A stretch of 9,760 nucleotides of DNA from Desulfobacterales bacterium (GTDB taxonomy: Bacteria; Desulfobacterota; Desulfobacteria; Desulfobacterales; C00003060), in contig CP070769.1 in NCBI GenBank assembly GCA_020347085.1, positions 750,599 through 760,358 on the forward strand, in the 5' to 3' direction. Numbering within the stretch: position 1 is the first letter of the stretch; each line of letters begins with the position of its first letter. Below the pieces are notes generated by a model. That model did not search any database. It saw nothing but the letters and a program-made list of their open reading frames with translations, and was not told the origin of the DNA. The position numbers and the translations under genes are program-made. Positions 1 through 6,054 of this stretch are shown here, piece after piece.

Positions 1-1
1 A

Positions 2-631
2 GAGATTAGGCAATTTGCCACTGCCCTGGGGGCCAAGTGGCGGGCAGAGAAAGCTCTGCGAAGCATTCAGGCTGACCTGGAAGAACAGGTTAAGGAGAGG
101 ACAGCTGAGCTTAGGAAGGCTAACGACCAGTTGCAGGTTGAAATTGCAGGGCATGTTAAGGCTGAGGAGGCATTGAGGAGAAGAGAGTCAGAGCTAGAGG
201 TGAAGTCCCGCCACCTTGAGGAAGCCAATACCGCATTGAAAGTTTTGCTTAGACAAAGGGATGAGCACAAGGCAGAACTGGAGAAAAAGGTTTTGGCTAA
301 CTTAAAAGAGCTCGTAATTCCCTACATACAGAAATTGAAGAACAGCCGCCTTGATGCCAAAGAGATGGGTTATGTGGGTATCTTGGAGTCAAATCTCCAT
401 GAAATCATTTCTCCTTTTTCACAGACCCTCTCATCAAGGCACCTGAGTCTAACCGCCAAAGAAATCCAGGTGGCCAACCTTGTTAAGGAGGGGAAAACCA
501 CAGCAGAGATAGCTGATTTATTAGGTGTGTCTTCAAATGCTATTGTGTTTCACAGATACAATATTAGGAAAAAATTTGGCTTGACTAACCAAAAAGTAAA
601 TCTCAGATCCTACCTATTATCCCTGCCGTAG
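2..631 (+). CDS. C-terminal part of a coiled-coil/LuxR-type DNA-binding regulator (5' end outside window)
   Basis: The frame is open from base 2 and ends with TAG at 629-631, so the start and any sensor domain lie upstream. The first ~95 visible residues are a long charged coiled coil (EEQVKERTAEL, then EEALRRRESELE), the linker seen after PAS or receiver modules. A segment follows (RDEHKAELEKKVLANLKELV...) typical of PAS/LuxR proteins common in Desulfobacterota. The last ~65 residues are a LuxR/GerE helix-turn-helix: LTAKEIQVANLVKEGKTTAEI, then GVSSNAIVFHRYNIRKKFGL. The usual acidic/threonine pair before FHR (as in S-x-R-T-V-E-F-H) is replaced by S-N-A-I-V-F-H, a mild departure in the recognition helix. 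Likely role: cytoplasmic regulator that couples a signal to transcription. Targets are unknown. No PAS domain lies inside the visible part. Confidence 0.85.
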   Translation, partial: EIRQFATALGAKWRAEKALRSIQADLEEQVKERTAELRKANDQLQVEIAGHVKAEEALRRRESELEVKSRHLEEANTALKVLLRQRDEHKAELEKKVLANLKELVIPYIQKLKNSRLDAKEMGYVGILESNLHEIISPFSQTLSSRHLSLTAKEIQVANLVKEGKTTAEIADLLGVSSNAIVFHRYNIRKKFGLTNQKVNLRSYLLSLP

Positions 632-809
632 TTGTACTTCTTCTAAACGAGAACCTGAGACACATTGAAAAGAAAGATCTTTTGAGAATGCGTAAAACTA
701 TATCTCGCCCTTTCTTTTTAGAAGCGTTTTATCCGCTCATTTCCTCACCGCACCAACCTAAGTCATTCTACCTATATTTCCCACTTTAGTCATAGTTTTC
801 CAGTTCAAG

Positions 810-852
810 AATCGGGGGTTCCCACAGAGAAAAATGCGTATTTCTCCCGATT
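810..852. repeat. Imperfect inverted repeat / hairpin
   Basis: AATCGGG at 810-816 pairs with CCCGATT at 846-852, and an inner AGAAA pairs with TTTCT at 841-845. No T-run follows on either strand, so it does not look like a standard terminator for the gene ending at 631. It may be a mobile-element end or an RNA structure. Only one copy lies in this window. Confidence 0.4.
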
Positions 853-1009
853 GATTTCAGAATTCATCTTTGCTAGACAAGCTCCAGATGGCAAAAAAGG
901 TAGTCACATCAAAGGGTTATAGCTTTTCCTGGAAGTTAAATATAGGGGCTCCTAGTAGAATGCCTAAGCATTCCTGTGGTCTCGTTAAAGCCCTCTCAGT
1001 TTTAGAAAC

Positions 1010-1025
1010 TGGGACCAGAAAAGCT
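1010..1025 (+). promoter_or_regulatory. Weak sigma-54-like promoter candidate upstream of the secreted-protein gene
   Basis: TGGGACCAGAAAAGCT keeps the invariant GG-N10-GC spacing (GG at 1011-1012, GC at 1023-1024) and matches TGGCAC at five of six -24 positions. It lacks the TT of the -12 TTGC. It would start transcription near 1036 and give a ~100-base leader. It overlaps a small hairpin. The match may be chance. Confidence 0.2.
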
Positions 1026-1138
1026 ATGCGAAAATATGAAAGGAGGTGACATAAAGCGGTTACCACCTGCATGCAACTCATGTCTTATCACTATGCTTAC
1101 GGAAGTAGGTATACAATGGCAGAAAGGAGGACAACTAC

Positions 1139-1765
1139 ATGGCAAGGAAAATAGGCATATTAACGATAACAACAATACTCGTGACTCTTATGACGGGCTC
1201 GATGGTCTGGGCCGAATGTAACTGTGTCTGTGACACAGACCCTGAGCAGTGCCAGTCCCGAGTTTCCACCCGGGTTCAAGCAGGCAGAATGAAAATGTTG
1301 GATAGGTGGCTGAGGGTATATCTTTACGAAAAGGATCCGGCAACGTGGGACGTTGTCGGAAGAGGGGGAGCCTGGGGATTCTTGGATTATAGGCCCCAAG
1401 CGACGGTGTTCAAATTCCTATTTGTGGGTAAGAAACTGGAGCCTTTTACCGACTATACGCTTATTTATTATCCCGATCCGTGGCCTGGAACTGGTCTGAT
1501 CTGCTTGGGTACCGGTACGGCTGACGAAAATGGGAAAGTGAAGATAGTCGGAAAAGGAGACCCGACAAACCCGTTCTATGTGGCACCGATAACCACTGGA
1601 AACTTGCCCGCGGATTACGATGCCAACGCCGAGCAAGGCGCTAAGATCTGGCTGGTGCTTTCGAGTGACGTAGACTGCGTCACTCAACAAATGACAGGAT
1701 GGACTCCAACAGAATACCTCTTTGAAAACAGCCTCATCACCTTTGTTGATACGGATGGCAAATAG
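1139..1765 (+). CDS. Secreted protein of unknown function with N-terminal cysteine cluster
   Basis: A 208-residue protein. The ATG is fixed by AAAGGAGG seven bases upstream (1125-1132). Residues 1-25 form a Sec signal peptide with a V-W-A cleavage site before E26, so it should be periplasmic or extracellular. The mature protein opens with a tight cysteine cluster (C27, C29, C31, C38, in CNCVCDTDPEQC). The rest looks beta-rich, with two further cysteines (C122, C180) that could form a disulfide. Conserved-looking stretches include DYTLIYYPDPWPGTGLICLG, GAKIWLVLSSDVDC and MTGWTPTEYLFENSLI. I recognise this pattern from uncharacterised secreted proteins of anaerobic bacteria and methanogens, but no function is established. 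It stands alone: a ~500-base gap lies before it and an intrinsic terminator follows 30 bases after the stop. Confidence 0.85.
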   Translation: MARKIGILTITTILVTLMTGSMVWAECNCVCDTDPEQCQSRVSTRVQAGRMKMLDRWLRVYLYEKDPATWDVVGRGGAWGFLDYRPQATVFKFLFVGKKLEPFTDYTLIYYPDPWPGTGLICLGTGTADENGKVKIVGKGDPTNPFYVAPITTGNLPADYDANAEQGAKIWLVLSSDVDCVTQQMTGWTPTEYLFENSLITFVDTDGK

Positions 1766-1795
1766 GGAAGTACTCTACACGATCGATATATAGCA

Positions 1796-1835
1796 GGTCA
1801 GAGGTTGCTTCAGGAGTAACCTCTGGCCTTTTTTT
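1796..1835 (+). terminator. Intrinsic (Rho-independent) terminator
   Basis: GGTCAGAGGTT (1796-1806) pairs with AACCTCTGGCC (1818-1828) with one G-T wobble, followed by seven T (1829-1835). It lies 30 bases after the stop of the secreted-protein gene and ends that transcription unit. Confidence 0.92.
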
Positions 1836-1940
1836 GGCGAAAGCGGGAAGCGGGGAAGTAAACATCAAGATGTCCCCCTGGCGGCAAGAAAGCTGTGCAA
1901 CACGAGCAACATCTTCAAGAGAGCGGTTTGGGCAACACCT

Positions 1941-1965
1941 CGTCAAGACCTGACCCCTTCTTACA
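1941..1965. other. Short motif resembling sequence near REP/IS200-like transposases
   Basis: Read on the minus strand, the bases directly after the stop of the membrane-protein gene contain AAGAAGGGGTCAGGTCTTGA. From memory, GGGGTCAGGTCTTGA-type sequence is frequent beside Transposase_17 (REP-associated tyrosine transposase) genes in many environmental genomes. No transposase is present here, so at most this is a remnant or target site. Confidence 0.25.
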
Positions 1966-2829
1966 TTAGCCAGCTGTTGATTTGGGTTTATCGGGCCGTG
2001 CGGACTTTTGCCTGTAGCCAATCTGTGAGGCAGGTACGAGTATAAAAGCGCCCAGTAGCAACATCTTTTCCAATGGGAGATCTATTCCTGCGACATCAGA
2101 GAAGAGAAAGACAGAGGCAATCATGGAGCACACAGACAAGAGAAGGAGAACAGATAGATAACGTGTCCTCGGAATAAATTCTCTCCGCTCCGGATACTGC
2201 AATCTGCCTGCAAGTACTCCCCCTAGAAAACCATACATTAGAATTATAAAAACATAAGCAGCCCCTGATGATACTTTTAGTACCCAGCGTTTTCTGATCT
2301 TAATTATTTCGAATTTCTTCTCAAGCTTACGGAATGTCGTGATGCCAGAGATCCGACCATCCAAGGCCAGCGGTTCATAATCTCCTGCTACAAAAACAGT
2401 GCAAACAAATTCGTCATTAGGGTTGAGAAGCAAAGGGTTAATGAGAAGGTTGCCTTTGTCAAAAACACCAGTAGGTCTAAGATTTTCCCGGGACCGGCTT
2501 GAGACATCAAAGGAAAATATTTGCGCATCTTCTCCGAAGTGAATCCAAAGATCACTTTCAAAAGACTCAGCAGTAATGGGTATGTTTCCTGTATTGGCAA
2601 TTCTCATTGAGACTGCGGTTAGCTTCGATAGGGACATTCCTTTAAATGAGACCGTTACGTCTTTCAGAGCTGGGTCTTCCGAATCTACGATTCTTGATTC
2701 GGATAGTATTTCATAGGAGAGTTCCCTTTTCTTAGACTCAATATATGGAAGGAACACAATAGCAAGACCTATCAGGGGCACAATATAGACGGTAAAGTGT
2801 CTTAGAATTGACTTGTAGCTGAAGTCCAT
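1966..2829 (-). CDS. Membrane protein of unknown function with four predicted helices
   Basis: A 287-residue protein. AAAGGAGA lies six bases before the ATG at 2829, which fixes the start. One transmembrane helix is near the N-terminus (about residues 12-29). A ~150-residue soluble domain follows, then three more helices (about 187-207, 224-244 and 254-271) and a short basic tail (RQKSARPDKPKS). The soluble part has the pattern VSMRIANTGNIPITAESF, seen in uncharacterised membrane proteins with an Ig-like beta domain after a first helix. A G-G-V-L-A-G motif sits in the second helix. The topology suggests the domain faces the periplasm, but this is inferred. No enzyme motif is visible. No same-strand partner lies close; the next minus-strand gene is ~660 bases upstream, across repeats. 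Function unknown. Confidence 0.8.
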   Translation of the reverse strand: MDFSYKSILRHFTVYIVPLIGLAIVFLPYIESKKRELSYEILSESRIVDSEDPALKDVTVSFKGMSLSKLTAVSMRIANTGNIPITAESFESDLWIHFGEDAQIFSFDVSSRSRENLRPTGVFDKGNLLINPLLLNPNDEFVCTVFVAGDYEPLALDGRISGITTFRKLEKKFEIIKIRKRWVLKVSSGAAYVFIILMYGFLGGVLAGRLQYPERREFIPRTRYLSVLLLLSVCSMIASVFLFSDVAGIDLPLEKMLLLGAFILVPASQIGYRQKSARPDKPKSTAG

Positions 2830-2865
2830 AATGGTCTCCTTTGCCTATTTAATGAGATATGTTTC

Positions 2866-2933
2866 GCGTATTTGAACCGCAATAGCGAGCGCATTCCCCG
2901 TCCCGACTTGTCGGGACTGCGGGGAGCTTCAAT
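2866..2933. repeat. 68-base hairpin repeat, copy 1
   Basis: It shares most positions with 8599-8667: GCGTAT-TTGAAC-GCAA-AGCGAGCG-ATTCCC, then a palindrome, then CTTCAAT. The core GTCCCGAC-TT-GTCGGGAC (2900-2917) is a perfect eight-pair hairpin, extended outward by CCCCG (2896-2900) against CGGGG (2920-2924). Both copies lie between genes. It resembles a REP-type palindromic element. It lies in the leader side of the membrane-protein gene, ~40 bases upstream of its start. Confidence 0.75.
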
Positions 2934-3066
2934 ATATGCATCGGACACAAGACGCTGGGGGTGGTTCCCTCAGCCCGGAATGAGAGGGTGCTTGCCACTA
3001 CCTTGGACTTTTGAAGCCGAGAACTTTTCAATCTTCCTTCCCATACGTGGTACCCACCAATCAGGC

Positions 3067-3294
3067 GGTTCCGTCAAAGGTTTCTAACTCAAATGATAAG
3101 TTTCGTCAAACTGTCGGAAGGGATTCTGGGAGACGAGGGCTGTTTGGCCGAAAATCGGGGATGGTTAGCTCTGGGCTTCGTCGGCCACTCACTCTAAGGT
3201 CGCATTTTGAGATATGAGTTGCATACCGCAAGTTTTTCGGCCTCTAGTTTTAAGACCTTGTATAGCGGAATCTCAAATCTGGCCTGATCCGTGA
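3067..3294 (+). repeat. ~230-base dispersed direct repeat, copy A
   Basis: This segment aligns along its whole length with 6692-6923 in the same orientation. Two blocks are identical: 37 bases (3081-3117 = 6706-6742) and 28 bases (3224-3251 = 6853-6880). Differences are mostly substitutions plus a few small indels. Similarity begins at GGTTCCGTCAAAG and fades after GTGA. A small hairpin AGTTT-cgtc-AAACT is kept in both copies. Neither copy has a conserved long reading frame or obvious terminal inverted repeats, so it looks like non-coding repeat or RNA rather than a gene. Confidence 0.85.
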
Positions 3295-3460
3295 TTGATG
3301 CCGGAGAGAGACAATGCCTCACCTGAGGCCCCACCCGCCACATATAGAGTTTATAGCTCAAAATGTTTGGCTATTTCGGATGGTCACAACGCAGGAGGTC
3401 AGCGGCTTGTAAAGACAGGTTGGCTTCAATTGCTGGGCAGGTTGACCGGCATGCTCCTCG

Positions 3461-3492
3461 CAAGCCCCGCCCGGAAGGGCGGGGAGGCTTCA
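3461..3492 (+). repeat. GC-rich REP-like hairpin, copy 1 (inverted relative to 4947-4976)
   Basis: CCCCGCCC (3465-3472), loop GGAA, GGGCGGGG (3477-3484): a perfect eight-pair stem, followed by AGGCTTCAC. The 3' side GGGCGGGGAGGCTTC recurs on the opposite strand at 4947-4976. The repeat runs right up to the TAG of the minus-strand gene (3493-3495). Such hairpins are typical of IS200/IS605-type ends and REP elements. It could also act as a transcript 3' end, though no T-run follows on the minus strand. Confidence 0.65.
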
Positions 3493-3879
3493 CTAGTATT
3501 TGAGCTTCTCAATTAGCAGCAGGGACTTATTTATGCGATGAAGTTTGCCTTCCTGATTCACATCTGATTCATAGTCTCCAGAGAGACGGTAAACCACCAA
3601 TTCCTCCGTATTCATATCTTTTTCCTTCATGTATGCCAGCGCATCTTCTTGTTTTTTGAATGCTACAGCCCCAGGATATAGACCCCAGAACATAGGGCCC
3701 AGTTTGATCACACGTTTGCCATTTGTCACTTCGACAGAATAGTGTTTGGGGGCTATGGTATAAATCGGTTCGTCTATGTCACTTCGGATGGTAGCATCTG
3801 CCGTCCTGCGAAGTTCCATAGCTCCGCAAGTCATTAACAACGCCGTTAAGATTGGAACTAATATATGGTATTTTCTCAT
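3493..3879 (-). CDS. Small exported or lipoprotein-like protein of unknown function
   Basis: A 128-residue protein. AGGAGAAAGTAAGA precedes the ATG at 3879, a good start. Residues 2-20 form a short signal sequence (RKYHILVPILTALLMTCGA). C18 could be a lipidated cysteine, but T at -1 is not usual for a lipobox, so secretion without lipid is also possible. The mature part has the pattern TADATIRSDIDEPIYTIAPK and SVEVTNGKRVIKLGPMFWG, then a helical region (EDALAYMKEKDMNTEELVVYR) and a basic C-terminus. I do not recognise a named family. It lies 82 bases downstream of the first PilZ gene on the same strand and could share its sigma-54 transcript. A GC-rich hairpin abuts its stop codon. Confidence 0.75.
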   Translation of the reverse strand: MRKYHILVPILTALLMTCGAMELRRTADATIRSDIDEPIYTIAPKHYSVEVTNGKRVIKLGPMFWGLYPGAVAFKKQEDALAYMKEKDMNTEELVVYRLSGDYESDVNQEGKLHRINKSLLLIEKLKY

Positions 3880-3961
3880 TCTTACTTTCTCCTAACATTG
3901 AGCAGTAAACACACTAAAGCACACGATATTTTGTATTAGCAAACCTTGGAGTTCGGGACTT

Positions 3962-4444
3962 TTACACGTAAGGCACGGCCATTGCCGGCTTTGTGTAGTC
4001 TGTTTGACAATGGACTGTAGCGTTATCTCTTGAAGTACCACAGTGTCTACAAGCCCGGATGAGATATTCCAGCTGAGCTGCTTGTTCAGGCGTCAGCTCC
4101 CCAAATTGCACTCCACCTCGCTTCATGGATTTACAACTGGGGGGCAGCCCGTCAACTATTTTGCACACCACCGTATTAGGTATGTCGTAATTCGTAACGG
4201 TTTTAAACGGCACCCTATCCAAGCGCAAATCCAAGCACAAATCGTGTTCGGTCATGAATATGTCTAAAGATGATTCTTCCGGCAGCTTCTTGATGTCGAT
4301 ATAGCGAAACCCCAGCCCGCCCATACTAATATCTGTGATTTGACCCAGTATAGTACCATCGGATCTGAGGCCAACAAATGAACCTGTCGGGACTTGGCAT
4401 CGCTTATGTTTTCTTCGCTCAAATTGCCGTTTCGTATTCGGCAT
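3962..4444 (-). CDS. PilZ-domain protein (predicted cyclic-di-GMP receptor), copy 1
   Basis: A 160-residue cytoplasmic protein. AAGGAGG seven bases upstream fixes the ATG at 4444. The PilZ domain starts almost at once: RRKHKR (residues 10-15) supplies the RxxxR motif (R11, R15), and DISMGG (38-43) the DxSxxG motif. In this family those residues bind cyclic-di-GMP, so binding is predicted. The domain ends near GVQFGELTPEQAAQLEYLI. A ~28-residue tail then follows with CRHCG and another cysteine; the second PilZ protein of the window lacks this tail. The two proteins share motif positions exactly and are clearly paralogous. A near-consensus sigma-54 promoter lies upstream (4500-4515). The neighbouring pilin suggests a role in pilus or surface control, which is inference. 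Confidence 0.93.
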   Translation of the reverse strand: MPNTKRQFERRKHKRCQVPTGSFVGLRSDGTILGQITDISMGGLGFRYIDIKKLPEESSLDIFMTEHDLCLDLRLDRVPFKTVTNYDIPNTVVCKIVDGLPPSCKSMKRGGVQFGELTPEQAAQLEYLIRACRHCGTSRDNATVHCQTDYTKPAMAVPYV

Positions 4445-4499
4445 GACTGAACCTCCTTAGAACATTTGAGATGCTGAAAAATGGATGCCTGGTAGGGCC

Positions 4500-4515
4500 T
4501 GCAAAGCCCATGCCA
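4500..4515 (-). promoter_or_regulatory. Sigma-54 (RpoN) promoter of the first PilZ gene
   Basis: On the minus strand the sequence is TGGCATGGGCTTTGCA. It matches TGGCACG-N4-TTGCW at all positions but one (T for C at the sixth base), with exact GG-N10-GC spacing. It points at the PilZ start at 4444, predicting transcription from about 4489 and a leader of ~45 bases that contains the strong SD. An enhancer-binding activator would be required; its site was not identified. Confidence 0.8.
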
Positions 4516-4565
4516 CGTCACTTAATTTCAAGTGGGTGGAACCAAACAGAAAGGAGGTTTATGTG

Positions 4566-4604
4566 ATGGCCGTAAACGTAATGATAGCATTACCCCAAAA
4601 GTAA
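4566..4604 (+). other. Very short reading frame with strong ribosome-binding site, divergent from PilZ copy 1
   Basis: AAAGGAGG (4550-4557) lies eight bases before ATG 4566, which encodes only MAVNVMIALPQK then TAA. An ATG-TGA start-stop overlaps it just upstream (4561-4566). The flank from about 4539 onward aligns with 6570-6610 beside the second PilZ gene. This may be the surviving 5' end of a decayed gene, or a tiny peptide. Its frame length is not conserved in the other copy, which favours decay. Confidence 0.35.
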
Positions 4605-4694
4605 CCATATCTTGATTTGCTGCCTCAGTCCACGACGATAGAGTACTTGATAATGATAAGTACCAGAAATGTCAAGATGAGAAAACCATATCAA

Positions 4695-4725
4695 AACCCC
4701 GCCTCTCTTCACGAGAAACGGGGTT
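4695..4725. repeat. Hairpin with nested stem
   Basis: AACCCCG (4695-4701) pairs with CGGGGTT (4719-4725), with an inner CTC/GAG stem around TTCAC. Read on the minus strand it is followed by TTTGATATGG, so it may be a weak transcript end for that strand. No gene with a matching end was found next to it. Confidence 0.4.
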
Positions 4726-4771
4726 CTGGTATTCATTCATGATGGTTTCTGGTTAGGGTTAAGGGACTATT

Positions 4772-4918
4772 ATGAAGTTTCGAAACCCCTTTATCACAAA
4801 AGTATATTTTGTGCAGGTGATCCCGAAAGGTGTTGACTTTTTTAAACAGGGTGTTGCAGCCTTGACACACCCCAGAATCTCTATCTTTGCCGTGAGGCCC
4901 ATGATTTCAGAATCCTAA
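4772..4918 (+). CDS. Possible 48-residue protein, unrecognised
   Basis: ATG at 4772 follows AAGGG (4761-4765) at a normal distance and the frame runs to TAA at 4916-4918. The translation begins MKFRNPFITKVYFVQVIPKG and is mildly hydrophobic with several basic residues; no motif was recognised. The palindrome at 4795-4813 lies within it, which is unusual for coding sequence. A chance frame or a gene fragment is about as likely as a real small protein. Confidence 0.25.
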   Translation: MKFRNPFITKVYFVQVIPKGVDFFKQGVAALTHPRISIFAVRPMISES

Positions 4919-4946
4919 TGGTTTTAACCCTGCGAGTAACGCTTTT

Positions 4947-5030
4947 GCGAAGCCTCCCCGCCCTAAAGGACGGGGGTCCTGCCCTGCGGCAGCACTGCGT
5001 GTCCGGGGAGGGAGCCTGTCAAAAACAGGC
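4947..5030 (-). repeat. GC-rich REP-like hairpin, copy 2, followed by two more hairpins
   Basis: On the minus strand 4947-4976 reads CCCCGTCCTTTAGGGCGGGG then AGGCTTCGC, matching the 3' side of 3461-3492 in inverted orientation; the stem has one mismatch. Beside it on the plus strand lie CTGCC-ctgc-GGCAG (4979-4992) and GCCTGT-caaaa-ACAGGC (5014-5030). Dense hairpins of this kind fit an IS200/IS605-type end or a REP cluster. No transposase is present. Confidence 0.55.
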
Positions 5031-5250
5031 ACCATACAGGCCGTTTTCTTGGACCGAAGGGGGAGGTAATTGCATCACGTTCAGGCAGGGGTGACAGATA
5101 GGCCTACAGGGGGTCGGGGGCTATATGTTTAGGCTACAGTCATACTTGAAGAAGCCTTCGACGCATGTTTTGAGACGAAAAACGGTCACTGTTGAAAGCC
5201 GGTGGGCGGTGGCCAAAATTATTTCGGTCTATTTGATTCTTGATGCCCTA

Positions 5251-5610
5251 CTACCAGCTAATACGTCCTTCATGGTTTACAGTGAAGGTTTTATTTCCCA
5301 AGCTGTGGTAAGCAGTAATGGTCAAGGTGTCCAGGGTCCCACTAACATCTATGTTTACATCCTGTGTCTGCCTGAAGCCGTGTGCGTACAGTATTCCGAC
5401 TGAAGAGATAGATTCGTCCGGATATGCATGAAAATAGGCTTGTGAAGCTTTATAGGCATGCATCGCATCTTCAGGGACCGCTGCATCATAGCCTAGCTTT
5501 CGGTACTTAAAGAAGCTTGGGATGGCAATGGCTATCAGGGCTCCAATGATTGCAATGACGATCAGTAACTCAATGAGACTAAAACCTCTTATATTTATCC
5601 GTCTCAGCAT
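5251..5610 (-). CDS. Type IV pilin (small PilA-like prepilin)
   Basis: A 119-residue prepilin if started at ATG 5610. The frame is open further upstream, but this start gives the short basic leader expected (MLRRINIRG) and has an AGGAC ribosome site. The class III signal is G|FSLIELLIVIAIIGALIAI, with F at +1 and E at +5, so a prepilin peptidase would cut after G9 and leave a 110-residue mature protein. The N-terminal helix is followed by YRKLGYDAAVPEDAMHAY, then a small beta region ending in FTVNHEGRISW. There are no cysteines in the mature part, hence no disulfide-bound D-region. It may be a major pilin subunit or a minor pilin. No pilus assembly genes are next to it; PilZ genes lie on both sides. 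Confidence 0.92.
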   Translation of the reverse strand: MLRRINIRGFSLIELLIVIAIIGALIAIAIPSFFKYRKLGYDAAVPEDAMHAYKASQAYFHAYPDESISSVGILYAHGFRQTQDVNIDVSGTLDTLTITAYHSLGNKTFTVNHEGRISW

Positions 5611-5963
5611 TCTTAGGTCCTGTAAAGCTTGAAAAGCCCCCGGTGAGGGCATCAACTACAGGATTGGCTAAAATGAGGTCATGACGAAAGTATCGGAAGC
5701 ATTTATGCCTCACTCATTTATATCTGAAAGCTTTGAGGAATTCAAGAGGTCGAAACTGGAAAGCCCCGAAACCAATCAAGCCGAGGGAGCGACCGAGGCT
5801 CAAGGGGGCATAGGAGTTCGGGGCCTTTGGGCTAAAGGCAGAGTCATTTGTGACCCGCCTCCGCTCCTTGACGATCGAATACAGACTAGTGCCCATCCAT
5901 AAATAACGTGACAAGTGTTGGGCGCAGCGTAAGTTTCCAATTTATAAATGAGGAGTTTTTGTG
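5611..5963. other. Pilin upstream region with a long-loop hairpin
   Basis: About 350 bases with no supported gene. GCCCCGAA (5763-5770) pairs with TTCGGGGC (5817-5824) around an inner AGCC/GGCT stem; CCTTT follows on the plus strand. I found no convincing sigma-54 or sigma-70 promoter for the pilin on the minus strand, so its transcription start is not located. Confidence 0.4.
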
Positions 5964-6050
5964 ATGAGCAAACCCGCGGAGAACGCCGCTCATCGGGCGC
6001 GAAGCGTTGCTCGGCAACAAAAGGGCCATTTATGGATGGAAACAGACTAA
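5964..6050 (+). CDS. Possible 28-residue peptide between pilin and second PilZ gene
   Basis: GAGGAG (5950-5955) lies eight bases before ATG 5964; the frame begins MSKPAENAAHRARSVARQQK and stops with TAA at 6048-6050, five bases before the convergent PilZ stop. It is basic and alanine-rich. The sequence also contains the hairpin GTTGC-tcg-GCAAC (near 6006-6018), so it could instead be non-coding. No family recognised. Confidence 0.3.
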   Translation: MSKPAENAAHRARSVARQQKGHLWMETD

Positions 6051-6054
6051 GTTC

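Larger units (their letters stand above)
632..1138. other. Intergenic region with long leader of the secreted-protein gene
   Basis: I see no convincing gene in these ~500 bases. They hold an inverted repeat (810-852), a small hairpin CAGTTT-tag-AAACTG (997-1011), a weak sigma-54-like site (1010-1025) and two strong Shine-Dalgarno sequences. The SD at about 1039-1047 (AAGGAGGTGA) has no usable start after it, because the nearby GTG runs into TAA at once. The SD at 1125-1132 (AAAGGAGG) serves the ATG at 1139. I found no cyclic-di-GMP riboswitch core here. Confidence 0.5.
2830..3492. other. Gene-free region built largely of repeats
   Basis: I see no gene in these ~660 bases. They hold a hairpin repeat (2866-2933), a copy of the ~230-base direct repeat (3067-3294), a small GCCTC/GAGGC hairpin (3316-3329) and a GC-rich hairpin (3461-3492) ending at the stop codon of the next gene. 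The stretch 3340-3490 ahead of that hairpin may be an insertion-sequence end; I cannot identify it. Confidence 0.6.
4605..5250. other. Gene-poor region with several hairpins
   Basis: About 650 bases without a well supported gene. They contain a hairpin at 4695-4725, one possible 48-residue reading frame (4772-4918) with an internal perfect palindrome CACAAAA-gtata-TTTTGTG (4795-4813), and a cluster of GC-rich hairpins (4947-5030). From 5031 to 5250, just downstream of the pilin stop, I see no clear terminator and no gene. Confidence 0.5.

Noticed and set aside
632..1138. Cyclic-di-GMP (GEMM) riboswitch in the long leader, suggested by the nearby PilZ genes
   Set aside because: No GGGCAAACC-like or ACGCAAAGC-like core was found here or elsewhere in the window.
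1036..1221. 61-codon frame starting ATGAAAGGAGG
   Set aside because: Its start is the SD-like sequence itself, it has no ribosome site of its own and it overlaps the secreted-protein gene in another frame.
3011..3217. Shared peptide PSK-SNSNDKFRQTVGR in frames at 3011-3217 and 6636-6911
   Set aside because: The match comes from the ~230-base nucleotide repeat. The two frames diverge after indels and lack ribosome sites, so it is not a conserved protein.
3295..3516. 73-codon frame ahead of the GC-rich hairpin, possibly the tail of a TnpB-like transposase
   Set aside because: The hairpin fits an IS200/IS605 end, but the peptide has no zinc-finger cysteines or other recognisable TnpB residues, so it is not listed as a gene fragment.
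5125..5403. Open frame of 92 codons on the plus strand
   Set aside because: Its second half lies antisense to the pilin gene, no ribosome site precedes it, and the composition looks random.
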